Of a stretch of 64,000 bases of DNA, positions 1 through 9,327 are shown in pieces. The stretch lies in assembly GCA_902363835.1 (NCBI GenBank), contig CABJBM010000031.1:3160-67159 (forward strand). Reading direction: 5' to 3'. Source of the DNA: Lachnospiraceae bacterium. GTDB taxonomy: Bacteria > Bacillota > Clostridia > Lachnospirales > Lachnospiraceae. The notes below the pieces were generated by a model. It searched no databases and was not told the origin of the DNA. It was given only the letters and a program-made list of their open reading frames with translations. The translations under genes and the position numbers were made by a program. How positions within the stretch are numbered: the first letter of the stretch is position 1; each line of letters begins with the position of its first letter.

Positions 1-906
1 AATATTGTCAAATACGATTTTTGCCCGGGCTTCCATGGATTGCTCTGAGGCAAAGGCAACGTGGGGCGTGACGATGGTATTCTTGCTTTTAAGAAGGGGA
101 TGATCCGGATCAAGAGGAGGTTCTGTCTCAAAGACATCGATTCCTGCTCCGGAAAGGTAGCCGGAGTCCAAAGCTTCAGCCAGGGCATTGGAATCCACCA
201 CAGGCCCTCTGGCAGCATTGATTAAGTAAGCGCCTTTTTTCATCTTTCCAATGGTGTCCCGGTTTATTAAATGGCGTGATTCATCGTTTAAAGGGCAATG
301 GAGGCTTACAATATCAGAGCGGGACAGCAGCTCGTCAAGGGGCAGGAATTCAATGAAGGAAGGCTCGTTCCCGGTCAGACGGCGTTTGTAACCCAGAACC
401 TTACAGCCAAAAGCAGAACACAGCTCTGCGGTCCTCATGCCAATAGCACCGGCGCCTATAATTCCCACGGTTTTTCCCATAAGCTCGCAGCCTACCAGGC
501 CATCCTTTGTTTTGCCTTCTCTGCACCGGGCCTCTACTTTAGGGACGTTGCGAAGAAGAGAGAGGATCAGGCAGATGGTAAGCTCTGCCACGGCTTCGGT
601 GGAATATCCGGCTGCATTGCTGACCTTGATTCCCCTTGATTTAGCTGCTTCTAAGTCCACGTGGTCAACTCCTGTAAATGCAACATCTATGAATTTTAAA
701 TGTTCACAGGCAGATATTACCTGCCCGGACAGGGGCATATTGGCAATCATGATCACATCTGCCTGTCTGGCCCGTTCAATCTGGACTTCAGGATCAGTAT
801 CCTTTGGATAGGCGGCAAAGTGATGACCGGCTTCTTTCAGCTGCTTTGCATATTCATTTAGAAGGCTGTCCGGGATGCCCAGAGATTCTAATAGTACGAT
901 GTTCAT
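1..906 (-). CDS. D-2-hydroxyacid dehydrogenase, NAD-dependent (3' end outside window)
   Basis: The frame is open from an ATG at 906 down to base 1, giving 302 codons with no stop, so roughly the last 15-25 residues lie outside the window. I translated it by hand. It carries the family marks in order: an N-terminal substrate half, a Rossmann GxGxxG (GAGAIG) near residue 150, the catalytic Arg in NAARGPVVD near 230, the Glu in GIDVFETEPP near 257, and the His in TPHVAF near 280. The enzyme would interconvert a 2-keto acid and a D-2-hydroxy acid with NAD(H) in the cytoplasm; substrate cannot be told from sequence. A GGAGTGAT ribosome site precedes the ATG, and a 22-bp perfect hairpin lies only 17 nt upstream of the start. 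Confidence 0.88.
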   Translation of the reverse strand, partial: MNIVLLESLGIPDSLLNEYAKQLKEAGHHFAAYPKDTDPEVQIERARQADVIMIANMPLSGQVISACEHLKFIDVAFTGVDHVDLEAAKSRGIKVSNAAGYSTEAVAELTICLILSLLRNVPKVEARCREGKTKDGLVGCELMGKTVGIIGAGAIGMRTAELCSAFGCKVLGYKRRLTGNEPSFIEFLPLDELLSRSDIVSLHCPLNDESRHLINRDTIGKMKKGAYLINAARGPVVDSNALAEALDSGYLSGAGIDVFETEPPLDPDHPLLKSKNTIVTPHVAFASEQSMEARAKIVFDNI

Positions 907-922
907 AAGTATCACTCCAATC

Positions 923-974
923 ATAATAAGAATTGCAGGGCCGCAGTTAAGCGCGGCCCTGCAATTCTTATTAT
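923..974. terminator. 22-bp perfect inverted repeat (terminator or 5' leader hairpin)
   Basis: Arms 923-944 and 953-974 are exactly complementary over 22 bp around an 8-nt loop, with a G+C-rich upper stem and A/T-rich base (TTCTTATTAT), so it can work as an intrinsic terminator in either direction. It would end transcripts from the binding-protein remnant on the minus strand, yet it sits 17 nt before the dehydrogenase ATG and could also be part of that gene's leader. Confidence 0.75.
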
Positions 975-977
975 AGC

Positions 978-1221
978 ACTGATTAAAAGATTAAAAAAGA
1001 TGGGAATTATTTTGCTGCCTTTTCTGAATAAACCGTGGTCACAAGGGTTTCATAAGGTACCCGTTCCGTTAACTGCCCTGATTCTTCCAAAATGTTTTCC
1101 AGAAGCTCAAAGCTCTCTTTCTCAAATACCGTATCCCCTTTCCAGGTATCCTGTGCCTTATACCGTTCAATAATAGTGGCAATCGTATCTACGTCTGTTT
1201 CTTTGAACCGGGGATGCATTA
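978..1221. repeat. Direct repeat copy A (3' end of binding-protein gene)
   Basis: About 244 bp that recur in the same orientation at 13054-13296, 12,075 bp away. Over 1001-1204 I count a single mismatch in 204 positions, a synonymous Pro codon change. Similarity fades in the last ~20 bp of each side. The copy contains the last ~66 codons of the solute-binding-protein gene. Confidence 0.93.
1007..1219 (-). pseudogene. C-terminal remnant of NMT1/THI5-like solute-binding protein
   Basis: The open frame of 70 codons matches residues from FKETDVDT to the terminal SEKAAK of the complete protein encoded at 13082-14089, residue for residue. It has no signal peptide, lipobox or N-terminal lobe, and no good ribosome site before its ATG, so it is a gene fragment rather than a functional small gene. 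Upstream of the match (above 1221) the sequence is unrelated to the binding protein. The near-perfect nucleotide identity implies a recent duplication or gene conversion. Confidence 0.9.
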
Positions 1222-1272
1222 TGATACGATTGCAATTAATTTAAGATGGTATGTAACTTTTTTAATTCTATT

Positions 1273-2364
1273 TTATCCTGCTATCTCAGCAAGTCTCTTG
1301 ATAATGGGCAGATGCTGTGTACACAGCTTTTCGCATTTACCGCATTTGATGCAGGTTCCTGCGGAGTCTTTTGATATCTGCCAATGACCTTTCAGCCGCT
1401 CAAACATATCATTTCCCAGCAGCTTCATGTTGTAGGCATCCATGAATTTAGGAATATCAATGTCTTTTGGACAGTGCTTGCAGTATGCGCAGCCGGTGCA
1501 GAGATCGTTGATGATCATGCCTTTGTTTTCGTATTCCTCATAGATTTCAGCAGCCGGGCGTTCCACTAAGTTTTCCACGGCTTTCACGGCATCGTCTACG
1601 TGGTCTTTTGTGGTGCAGCCTGCGAGAGTGATTGTTATCTCTTTATGGGATGCCACAAAGTTTAAGGCGGACTGTGCTACAGTAAGGTCTGTTCCTTCTG
1701 CCAGATAGCGGAATGTGTCCGGGTTTCCCGGTATAAGACCGCCTCCAAGAGGATTCATAACTACAACGCCCATGCCGTTGTCATAGGCGGCCTTGATGCC
1801 TGTCTGGCGGAAGCGGTAGTTAAGCGCATTGTAACCAATGAGCATTCCCTTAAACAGATTTGAAGCTACGGCAGCCTCCAACTCATTGCCCTGCATATGG
1901 GACGAAAACACAATATTGCGGATCAGTCCTTCTGATTTGGCTTTCTCAAAAAATGAGTAAAGAATTTCCACCTGTTTGGAAAAAGAATCCAGATTCAATA
2001 TGCACCACAGATGATAAAAGTCCAGATAATCCACTTTCAGCCGGCTTAAAGTCGTTTCAAGTCTCCTGCGGAAATCTGCTTCTGTGTAGTCGCCGCCTAC
2101 AGTTCCCAGGTTGGTCTTTGAGGAAATATAGTAACTGTCCCTGGGAAGCTGAGAAAGGGCTATGCCTGTAATGGTCTCGCTTTTGTCATCGCAGTAAAAA
2201 GGAGCAGTGTCAAAGTAGTTGATGCCTTTTTCATGGGCATACAGGGCAACTTCCGCACATTTTTCGAAATTGCCTGATTTGACATCATCTGAGTCATATC
2301 TCATACAGCCCATGCCAATGGCAGAGACCTTCATATCCGTGTTTCCATACTGCTTATAATACAT
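1273..2364 (-). CDS. Aldo/keto reductase with C-terminal 4Fe-4S cluster domain
   Basis: A 363-residue protein: an AKR TIM barrel (start MYYKQYGNTDMKVSAIGMG; catalytic Asp/Tyr region FDTAPFY near residue 55) followed by a ferredoxin-like tail with two four-cysteine sets, Cys289/292/295/298 and Cys338/341/344/348. This architecture is widespread in anaerobes and suggests a cytoplasmic oxidoreductase that can pass electrons through iron-sulfur clusters; the substrate is unknown. An AGGAGG-type site precedes the ATG. It is transcribed with the epimerase and AraC genes (gaps of 37 and 14 nt), all minus strand, so it probably belongs to the sugar locus. The second cluster motif has CX2CX2CX3C spacing and lacks the usual following proline. 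Confidence 0.88.
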   Translation of the reverse strand: MYYKQYGNTDMKVSAIGMGCMRYDSDDVKSGNFEKCAEVALYAHEKGINYFDTAPFYCDDKSETITGIALSQLPRDSYYISSKTNLGTVGGDYTEADFRRRLETTLSRLKVDYLDFYHLWCILNLDSFSKQVEILYSFFEKAKSEGLIRNIVFSSHMQGNELEAAVASNLFKGMLIGYNALNYRFRQTGIKAAYDNGMGVVVMNPLGGGLIPGNPDTFRYLAEGTDLTVAQSALNFVASHKEITITLAGCTTKDHVDDAVKAVENLVERPAAEIYEEYENKGMIINDLCTGCAYCKHCPKDIDIPKFMDAYNMKLLGNDMFERLKGHWQISKDSAGTCIKCGKCEKLCTQHLPIIKRLAEIAG

Positions 2365-2401
2365 ATCATACCTCCAGGATTTATTGTGGGTTCAGAATGA
2401 T

Positions 2402-3325
2402 TTAAAGATAACCAAGTGATTTTAAGTGTATTTTTAATCCCGTTTCCAGGGGAGTATCCGGCAGACGCACTCCCGCCTCCCTTAAGGCAGACAGGTCATA
2501 GATCCGATGACACAGATGTCCGCTGTACTCCGGATGTTTTTCAAAATATCCTGTCAGCGGTATCTCCTTTATGTTTACTTCCCTGCCAAGCAGCTGTCCG
2601 ATGATTTCATAATATCTTCGGTTTTCCACTGCCTTTGGCCCTCCGATACAGAAAATATGGTTATGGGTGCCTTTTTTGTCCACACAGTCCAGCATGGAGT
2701 TAGCCAGATCGTCCACAAATACCGGCTGGGTGAGATAAATCCCGCCGCCTACGAGGGATATGGGCTCCTGATCCAGAATGAGCTGGGGCAATTCCTTCTG
2801 CCTGCTGTGCTCCGGGTAGCATCCTATGAGAAAACCAGGTCCGTAGATATGGCCGGGGCGGAATAGTGTGACCTTTAAGGAGGAGGCATGGAAGCTGTCC
2901 ATAAAAACATGTTCCATACGGCGTTTATTGCCTGCATAGGTGAGTGCCTCTGGTTCGCCTTCTTCCTCTATAAAGTATCCGTCTTCTTTCTGCGGCGTGT
3001 CTTTTCTGAGGGGATCATACACAGAATCCGTGGAAATCACTACCAGACGGTTCGTCACTCCGGGAAATACATGTAAGTCCTGTATGGCGTGTCTTTCATT
3101 CATGCATATGCAGTCAAAGACAATGTCCCAGGTGGTATCCGCCTCTAAAATTGTTTTCCGGAAATTCTCAGTGTCATTTCTGTCGGCCTTTAAAAGATGG
3201 ATCCCTTGGCCTAATGGACGCTGCCCTCTGGTAACTGCCCAGACCTCATATTCTTCTTTTGCCAGTACTGCAAGGCGACCGCTCAGCCCTCCGCTTCCTC
3301 CGATGATGAGCGCTTTCTTTTTCAT
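2402..3325 (-). CDS. NAD-dependent epimerase/dehydratase (extended SDR)
   Basis: A 307-residue extended short-chain dehydrogenase. The N-terminal GGSGGLSG is the nucleotide-binding glycine motif; YAGNKRRME near residue 130 supplies the Tyr-x-x-x-Lys catalytic pair; RPGHIYGPG is the typical following segment. The family acts on nucleotide sugars or free sugar derivatives using NAD(P). The neighbours suggest a role in uronate or pentose side-chain metabolism, but the substrate is not readable. Its start is 14 nt from the end of the AraC gene and has an AGGAGGG ribosome site, consistent with one transcript. Confidence 0.82.
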   Translation of the reverse strand: MKKKALIIGGSGGLSGRLAVLAKEEYEVWAVTRGQRPLGQGIHLLKADRNDTENFRKTILEADTTWDIVFDCICMNERHAIQDLHVFPGVTNRLVVISTDSVYDPLRKDTPQKEDGYFIEEEGEPEALTYAGNKRRMEHVFMDSFHASSLKVTLFRPGHIYGPGFLIGCYPEHSRQKELPQLILDQEPISLVGGGIYLTQPVFVDDLANSMLDCVDKKGTHNHIFCIGGPKAVENRRYYEIIGQLLGREVNIKEIPLTGYFEKHPEYSGHLCHRIYDLSALREAGVRLPDTPLETGLKIHLKSLGYL

Positions 3326-3339
3326 TCCAACCCTCCTCC

Positions 3340-4155
3340 TTATTTGAATGCCTCTATGTGCTTTTTTCTCTCTGCCGGGAGCAGCTTTGAAGGCGGGATT
3401 CCTTTTTTTTCTTTAAATAGTTTTGAAAAATAATAAATGTCGGTAAATCCGCTCTGGAGAGCAGCATCTCCCACATTGCCCTCACCGCTTTTGAGCAAAT
3501 TTTCCGCATGATTCAGGCGCAGTGATATTAAGTACTGTTTAAATGTCATGCCTATGGCCTTTTTAAACAGATTTCCGTAGTATACGGGATGTATGTGGAA
3601 TAAGCCGGCCATTGTATCAATGCTTACATCCTCTGCAAAATGAGTGCTCATATAGCGGATGCTGTTGATGATGCGGATGTCTTTACTGCTGATCCGGTTG
3701 TCATTGTAAAGGAGATCCAGTATATGGTAGAGGATCAGGCACATGCTGGCTCTTACCTTTAGTTTGTAACCGAACTCACGCTTCAGCCACTCTTCGTGGA
3801 TCTCGTGAAAGCATGAAATAAGCTGGGGGACACTGCCTATATGGCTGATGAGGTCAAGGGGCAGGGAGATATCGTTTCCTTCCTGATCTCTGAGGAAAAG
3901 GTTTGTGGAATAACATTCCATTAAATCCTCCGGCACACTGACTGCCGCCCTGTGAGTGCCTTTGGGTATGCAGATCAAATCACCTTTCCGGACAATATAT
4001 TCTGTTCCGTCTATAAAATACCTGGCTTTTCCTGCTATGACATATGTGATGTCAATGAAAGATATGTAATCCGGGTCTATCTTCCAACTGGCAGTACATT
4101 TTCTGTGAATGTAGTAGTGCAGTTCGGGAATCATGTTATCAAAATTTACATCCAT
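3340..4155 (-). CDS. AraC-family transcriptional regulator
   Basis: A 271-residue protein with a cupin-like N-terminal sensor half (IAGKARYFIDGTEYIVRKGD near residues 37-56) and a C-terminal pair of helix-turn-helix motifs (near 175-265, ending IPPSKLL). AraC regulators of this type bind a sugar and activate an adjacent catabolic operon. It is first in its transcript and divergent from the plus-strand sugar operon that begins at 4430, with a 274-bp A/T-rich gap between, which is the standard arrangement for local control of that operon. The ATG at 4155 is preceded by a GGGAGG site. The ligand is unknown; oligosaccharides bearing glucuronate would fit the operon. Confidence 0.88.
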   Translation of the reverse strand: MDVNFDNMIPELHYYIHRKCTASWKIDPDYISFIDITYVIAGKARYFIDGTEYIVRKGDLICIPKGTHRAAVSVPEDLMECYSTNLFLRDQEGNDISLPLDLISHIGSVPQLISCFHEIHEEWLKREFGYKLKVRASMCLILYHILDLLYNDNRISSKDIRIINSIRYMSTHFAEDVSIDTMAGLFHIHPVYYGNLFKKAIGMTFKQYLISLRLNHAENLLKSGEGNVGDAALQSGFTDIYYFSKLFKEKKGIPPSKLLPAERKKHIEAFK

Positions 4156-4429
4156 AAGCTGCGCCTCCCATTATTTATTTGTTATTTCTTTGGAAAAAGT
4201 ACAGTAGCTGTTTCTGATACACGATTTTTTAGTACATTTAGTATATCTTGTCCAGTAAAAATGTGCAATAGAGAATACAAAGTAAAAAATATATTTAAAA
4301 ATTACAAATGGTATTTTAATATTACATTCACATAATTGGAGGATATGGCTAAAATGTAAAACATAATAAACGTTTATTTAATCAAAATGCTGACAGGCCA
4401 AGCAGTACTGTTTAAAGAAAGGAATTATT
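4156..4429. promoter_or_regulatory. Divergent control region with 14-bp palindrome
   Basis: A very A/T-rich gap between the divergent AraC and Gfo/Idh genes. At 4365-4378 there is a perfect 14-bp palindrome (AATAAACGTTTATT), about 50 bp before the first plus-strand ATG, a plausible operator. I see no clear -35/-10 pair. The oxidoreductase ATG at 4430 has an AAAGAAAGGA ribosome site. Confidence 0.4.
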
Positions 4430-5563
4430 ATGGTAGGTATCATCGGAACGGGGGTTATTGCGGAAGAACATCTTAAGGCATACCTTGCACTTTCAGACAG
4501 ATGCCAGGTAGCTGCACTGTGTGATATCTTTCCCGAGAAGGCGCAGAGGCTGAAAGAGAAATATGGTCTGGAGGCAGCGGAAGTTTACAGGGATTATAAC
4601 GAGATGCTGAAAAGGCCGGATATTGATCTTGTAAGCATATGTACCCCGCCCTTTACCCATTTGCCTGCTTCCATAGCATGTATGCGGGCGAAAAAGCATG
4701 TGCTGGTGGAAAAACCCATGGCAATGTCTTTAAAGGAATGTGACGAAATGATAGCGGTCCAAAGGGAGACCAACACTTACCTTGGAGTTGTATGCCAGAA
4801 CCGTTTCACGAAAGAAAATCAAATTCTTAAAGCACTTATAGAAAGTAAAATCCCAGGCAGAGTGCTTTTTGGCCAGGTGGAGTCATTCTGGTATCGCGGT
4901 CACAGCTATTATGACCTTTGGTGGAGAGGCACCTGGGAAAAGGAAGGCGGAGGCTGCACCATAAATCACGGAGTACACCAGATTGATCTCCTTAACTGGA
5001 TCATGGGCCCTCCGGAGACTGTGACAGCTGTTCTGGCAAATGCTGCACACGATAATGCTGAGACAGAAGATTTATCGGCGGCAATACTCACCTATAAAGG
5101 CGGGGCAGTAGTGACCCTTGCGGTGAATCTGGTGACACACGGCCAGTATCAGAGGCTTGCATTCCAATGTGAAAAGGCGGGGATTTCATCCCCGTATCAG
5201 GTGAGAAGCAGCCGCTCTGCAGATACCGGATTTCCGGTTGACGACCTGGATACTGCAGCTGAACTGGAGAAAGTACGGGAATCTATCCCAGAGCCGGAAA
5301 GAGAGAAGCATGAGGCCCAGATTGAGCGGGTTATCAGCTTTCTGGAAAAAGGTGAGATACATCCGGAAGACAGCGCAGATGGGCGCCTGGCTCTTGAAGT
5401 TATTACGGCTATCTATCAATCAGGATTTACCAAATCAACGGTCCGTTTGCCTTTAGGTAAGGACAGCCTTTTGTACGACAAAGAAGGGATAAATGAAAAC
5501 GGAAGGAATTTCCACGCGGCAAATCGAAACGTTAGCGGGGGAAATCAGGAGGAACTTAAGTGA
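4430..5563 (+). CDS. Gfo/Idh/MocA-family oxidoreductase
   Basis: A 377-residue protein. The N-terminal Rossmann fold begins GIIGTGVIAEEHL, and EKPMA near residue 93 is the family signature containing the catalytic Lys; the C-terminal half is the alpha/beta substrate domain (GGGCTINHGVHQIDL near 177-192). Members oxidise or reduce a sugar, inositol or uronate with NAD(P). It heads the plus-strand operon and its TGA overlaps the ATG of the alpha-glucuronidase gene, implying coupled translation and joint work on sugars released from glucuronoxylan. The tail after about residue 345 is longer than the core fold needs. Confidence 0.88.
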   Translation: MVGIIGTGVIAEEHLKAYLALSDRCQVAALCDIFPEKAQRLKEKYGLEAAEVYRDYNEMLKRPDIDLVSICTPPFTHLPASIACMRAKKHVLVEKPMAMSLKECDEMIAVQRETNTYLGVVCQNRFTKENQILKALIESKIPGRVLFGQVESFWYRGHSYYDLWWRGTWEKEGGGCTINHGVHQIDLLNWIMGPPETVTAVLANAAHDNAETEDLSAAILTYKGGAVVTLAVNLVTHGQYQRLAFQCEKAGISSPYQVRSSRSADTGFPVDDLDTAAELEKVRESIPEPEREKHEAQIERVISFLEKGEIHPEDSADGRLALEVITAIYQSGFTKSTVRLPLGKDSLLYDKEGINENGRNFHAANRNVSGGNQEELK

Positions 5564-7515
5564 TGTCAAAAACAAGGGATCTGTGCTGGCTGAAAAAGAA
5601 AGTACATCAGCCGGATATATCCAGGTATTATTTCAAAGATATAAGAGACAGTATTTTAATGGAAACCATAAAGAGAGAACTGGCCCTGTTATTTGAAGGC
5701 ATGGAGCCTTCGGATGATCCGGAATCCTCTTTGGTGCTGTCACTGGCAGGCGAAGATGGCAGCGACGGATATGAGATAAGAAGGACAAAGACAGGTTATG
5801 GTATAATTGCCTCTACAGAGAAAGGCCTTCTTTATGGAGTATTTGGTCTGCACCGCATTTTGGCTACAAAAGGAACACTTCCCTTTAAAAGCAAACCAGA
5901 TCAGAGCATCCGTATGATAAACCATTGGGATAATTTTGACGGTTCCATTGAGCGCGGTTATGCGGGTGAGTCAATCTATTATAACAGAGACCAATTTAGA
6001 GGAGATATGGAGATCGTACGTTCTTATGCGAGGCTGCTTGCAAGTACGGGCATCAATGCCGTTTCAATCAATAATGTAAATGTGCACAAAAAAGAGTCAT
6101 TCTTCATAGAAGGCAGGAATCTGAAAGAAATCAGAAACATAGCCGATGTATTCAGCGAATATGGAATCAGTACATTTCTTTCTATTAATTTCGCTGCTCC
6201 CATAGTAGTAGGCGGGCTTGATACGGCGGATCCTCTTGCACCGGAAGTTGCCGCATGGTGGAGGAAAGTGACAGCTGACATATACAAAGAGATTCCTCAG
6301 TTTGGCGGTTTCATTGTAAAAGCGGATTCAGAAGGAGAGCCGGGGCCATTTACATATAACAGGACCCATGAAGATGGTGCAAATATGCTGGCACGGGCCA
6401 TCAAACCTTTTGGAGGCATTATTATATGGAGGTGTTTTGTATACAACTGTGCCCAGGACTGGAGAGACAGATCTCTTGACCGGGCCAGGGCTGCTTATGA
6501 TATATTTATGGCTCATGACGGCAAGTTTGAGGACAATGTAATCCTTCAAATTAAAAACGGTCCCATTGATTTTCAGATCAGAGAGCCTAATTCCCCGCTT
6601 TTTGGTGCCCTTAAAAAGACAAATCAGATACTGGAATTTCAGATTACCCAGGAGTACACAGGGCATCAGGTGGATATTTGCTATCTGATTCCCATGTGGA
6701 AAGAAACTTTGGATTTTGACACTTGCTATGGGAAAGACGCTTTTATTAAGAGCGAGATCAAAAAGAATTCTCCGGACCCCAAACGGTCAGGAATCGCTGC
6801 GGTGGGAAGTGTAGGCATGGATACAAACTGGACCGGCAACAAGCTGGCTCAGGCAAATCTTTACGGATACGGCAGGCTTGTATGGGACAACTCACTCAGC
6901 TCTGAAGCCATAGCCAGGGAATGGGCAGCTATGACCTTTGAGCTTCCTGAAGACAAAGCAGCAAAGATCGTGGAAATCCTTACTACTTCCAGGAACGTCT
7001 ATGAAGACTATACCTGCCCTCTGGCAGTTGGATTTATGTGCAAGCCCAATGTTCACTACGGAGTAGACATAGACGGATACGAATACGACAGATGGGGGAC
7101 CTATCATTATGCGGACCGCAACGGCGTAGGCAGAGAACGTTCGGTTGAAAGGGGTACCGGATATACCAGGCAGTATTCAGATGCCAGATTCAGAGAATAC
7201 GAAGACTTATCTTCCTGTCCTGATGAACTTCTCCTGTTTTTCCATCATGTGCCCTATACCCATGTCCTCCGCTCAGGAAAGACTGTTATACAGCATATAT
7301 ATGACACACATTTTACAGGAGTGGAGAAAGTAGAGGAGTACGGGAAAATCTGGGAGAGTCTGGAGCCGTTCTTAGATGAAGAAAGTTATGGGAATGTGAG
7401 AGAGCGTCTTAAAAAACAAAAAGAAAATGCAATCAATTGGAGGGATCAAATCAATACTTACTTCTACCGTAAATCGGGAATCCCTGATGCTCATGGCAGA
7501 AAGATCTATGATTAA
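5563..7515 (+). CDS. aguA: GH67 alpha-glucuronidase
   Basis: About 650 residues, close to the usual length for glycoside hydrolase family 67, which removes (4-O-methyl-)glucuronic acid from the non-reducing end of xylo-oligosaccharides. Family blocks are clear: KADSEGEPGP (acid Glu region), NGPIDFQIREPNSPLF (catalytic Asp) and ITQEYTGHQVD (catalytic Glu), followed by the GH67 C-terminal helical region. No signal peptide is present, so it acts in the cytoplasm on imported oligosaccharides. I take the ATG at 5563, 9 nt after AGGAGG at 5548-5553; a GTG at 5560 is an alternative. It overlaps the upstream oxidoreductase gene by one base and is followed by an ABC importer, which fits import then debranching. 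Confidence 0.94.
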   Translation: MSKTRDLCWLKKKVHQPDISRYYFKDIRDSILMETIKRELALLFEGMEPSDDPESSLVLSLAGEDGSDGYEIRRTKTGYGIIASTEKGLLYGVFGLHRILATKGTLPFKSKPDQSIRMINHWDNFDGSIERGYAGESIYYNRDQFRGDMEIVRSYARLLASTGINAVSINNVNVHKKESFFIEGRNLKEIRNIADVFSEYGISTFLSINFAAPIVVGGLDTADPLAPEVAAWWRKVTADIYKEIPQFGGFIVKADSEGEPGPFTYNRTHEDGANMLARAIKPFGGIIIWRCFVYNCAQDWRDRSLDRARAAYDIFMAHDGKFEDNVILQIKNGPIDFQIREPNSPLFGALKKTNQILEFQITQEYTGHQVDICYLIPMWKETLDFDTCYGKDAFIKSEIKKNSPDPKRSGIAAVGSVGMDTNWTGNKLAQANLYGYGRLVWDNSLSSEAIAREWAAMTFELPEDKAAKIVEILTTSRNVYEDYTCPLAVGFMCKPNVHYGVDIDGYEYDRWGTYHYADRNGVGRERSVERGTGYTRQYSDARFREYEDLSSCPDELLLFFHHVPYTHVLRSGKTVIQHIYDTHFTGVEKVEEYGKIWESLEPFLDEESYGNVRERLKKQKENAINWRDQINTYFYRKSGIPDAHGRKIYD

Positions 7516-7619
7516 ACATAATCAGTTGTAAAAAGCAGTAATAACCGTGCACCGTAACATGTAGCGGCATAGGGTCTGGCAAGCCCTGCAAATAAAAAAG
7601 AAAAGGAAGGAAACGTATT

Positions 7620-9005
7620 ATGAGAAAGTGGAGAAGAAGTTCGGCTGTACTCGCAGCAGTTTTAACGGCAACCGTCAGTTTCACGGGATGTGGAAGCAAT
7701 GGAGGAGGTTCGGCACCAGATACTGCGGTGACAACAGGGAATAACGGAGAGGCAAAATCAGATTCCGCGCCCTCCGGTGAGCTGGCCCAGATCAGTTTTT
7801 CCTGGTGGGGCAATGACGACCGCCATCAGGCAACTCAGGAAGCCATTGACGCATTCAATGCGGCTCATGCAGGCGCGATTGAGGTAACAGGAGAGCCTTC
7901 CGGCTTTGGTAACCTGGAAGAGACTTTTGCTACCCGTTACGCAGGTGGTACGGAAGCCGATATCATGACGGTCAATTATCCCTGGCTCATCAAATACAGC
8001 CCGGACGGCACCGGTTTTTATGATTTGGGCCAGGTTGAGGATATATTTGATTTCTCACAATACGATGAGGGATTTTTAGAGACAGGAAAGACAGGCGGTG
8101 TAATGCAGGCCATTCCTTACGGACAGAACACCCTGGGTGTTTATTTGAATAAATCCGCATTTGAGAGAGCAGGTATCAAAGAAATTCCGTCTACATTTGA
8201 AGGGTACAAGGAGGCTGCCAAAGTTATTACAGCGGAAAATCCCAACTCTTATCTCATTGTAAGCCCAACGTTCCGTTTTGCAGCCATTTATTATCTTCAG
8301 CAGAAGACTGGTAAAGGTGAATTTGATGAAAATCTGAATATGAATTACACAGTAGACGACTATAAGGAAGCTATGATATGGTACAAGGAGCTGGCAGACC
8401 TTCATGTATTCTGTTCCAGACAGGATTACCTTGAAAATGTTGGAAATGACCCTGTATCCATTGCCCAAAACGCAAAATATATTGACGGCGGATACTTGGG
8501 AGTGCTTGAGTGGACAGGCGGTATCGCTTCCAATGCACAGACACTTGCGGATAAAGGAGACGAGCTGATTGTAGCACCCCTTCCCACTATAGACGGAGCA
8601 GTATTTAAGGGAACCATGGCAAAGCCTTCCCTGACGTTTGCTATTTCCAAAAACTCCAAACACCCCAAAGAAGCAGCAGAGTTTTTACAGTATATTTTAA
8701 ATGATCCGGAAGGCACAAAGCTTATGGGTTCAAAGAGAGGGATGGTGGCATCAAAGGCTGCAAAAGCGTCTCTTGAAGCTGACGGACAGATTACGGGTGC
8801 CGTAAAGCAGGCTTATGATTTCACGGATAAAGCAGAAGTTATTAATAATTCTCCTATTTTTGAAGATGCCGTATTTACAAGTTCCTATGAGAGCAACTAT
8901 GAGAAATATGAATTAGGTGCAAGCAGCGTAGACGAAGCTGCACAGGCATTCTTTGACGAAGCAGCCGCTCAGGTTGCAAAGCTGAAGGCTGAATACGGGA
9001 AATAA
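7620..9005 (+). CDS. Sugar ABC transporter substrate-binding lipoprotein (family 1)
   Basis: A 461-residue extracellular solute-binding protein. It has a basic lipoprotein signal peptide ending in a FTGC lipobox with Cys near residue 24, a Gly/Ser-rich tether, then the two-lobed family 1 fold (SFSWWGNDDRHQATQEA near residue 60; YGQNTLGVYLNK near 162). It would be membrane-anchored on the outside and deliver oligosaccharides to the two permeases that follow. The ligand is likely an aldouronic xylo-oligosaccharide because GH67 precedes it. AAGGAAGG precedes the ATG. There is no ATPase gene in the operon, so a shared MsmK-type ATPase encoded elsewhere is presumably used. Confidence 0.93.
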   Translation: MRKWRRSSAVLAAVLTATVSFTGCGSNGGGSAPDTAVTTGNNGEAKSDSAPSGELAQISFSWWGNDDRHQATQEAIDAFNAAHAGAIEVTGEPSGFGNLEETFATRYAGGTEADIMTVNYPWLIKYSPDGTGFYDLGQVEDIFDFSQYDEGFLETGKTGGVMQAIPYGQNTLGVYLNKSAFERAGIKEIPSTFEGYKEAAKVITAENPNSYLIVSPTFRFAAIYYLQQKTGKGEFDENLNMNYTVDDYKEAMIWYKELADLHVFCSRQDYLENVGNDPVSIAQNAKYIDGGYLGVLEWTGGIASNAQTLADKGDELIVAPLPTIDGAVFKGTMAKPSLTFAISKNSKHPKEAAEFLQYILNDPEGTKLMGSKRGMVASKAAKASLEADGQITGAVKQAYDFTDKAEVINNSPIFEDAVFTSSYESNYEKYELGASSVDEAAQAFFDEAAAQVAKLKAEYGK

Positions 9006-9327
9006 AAAGAAATAATAACTGCCGGTTGAAAAATCAGTCACTGTCTTATTGGCCGCTGCCGGTCTGCCGGAAAACAGGCGAAGGATTCATTCTGTTAAAT
9101 GGATCCTTTCGCTGCCTGCGGCAGCCTGCAATGGCAAACCAGATCCATTTCCATCAAGGAAACATGCTTGATGAAAGGTCCGGAGTCCATGGGAAAAAGG
9201 TGAGACATGATGATTATTTAAATGACACCTGATGAAGGAAGAACCCTTTCTTTTGTTGTCTGATACAGGAACTTATTAACCAAATAGCTCTTTGGGGCTA
9301 TATCATTATTAGCGAGGAGGAATCTTT
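9006..9327 (+). promoter_or_regulatory. Intercistronic gap with stable stem-loop
   Basis: A 322-nt gap between the binding protein and its permeases. The main structure is a hairpin at 9078-9112: arms GCGAAGGATTCATT and AATGGATCCTTTCGC pair with one bulge and one G-U around a 6-nt loop. No T-run follows, so it is more likely an mRNA-stabilising or processing element that keeps the binding-protein message more abundant than the permease message. I see no convincing gene in the gap. Confidence 0.5.

Noticed and set aside
8076..8663. 195-codon minus-strand frame within the sugar-binding-protein gene
   Set aside because: Antisense shadow of a well-supported lipoprotein gene; no ribosome site or protein family features.
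9026..9232. 68-codon frame between the binding protein and permease genes
   Set aside because: No ribosome site; it spans the stem-loop and shows random composition.
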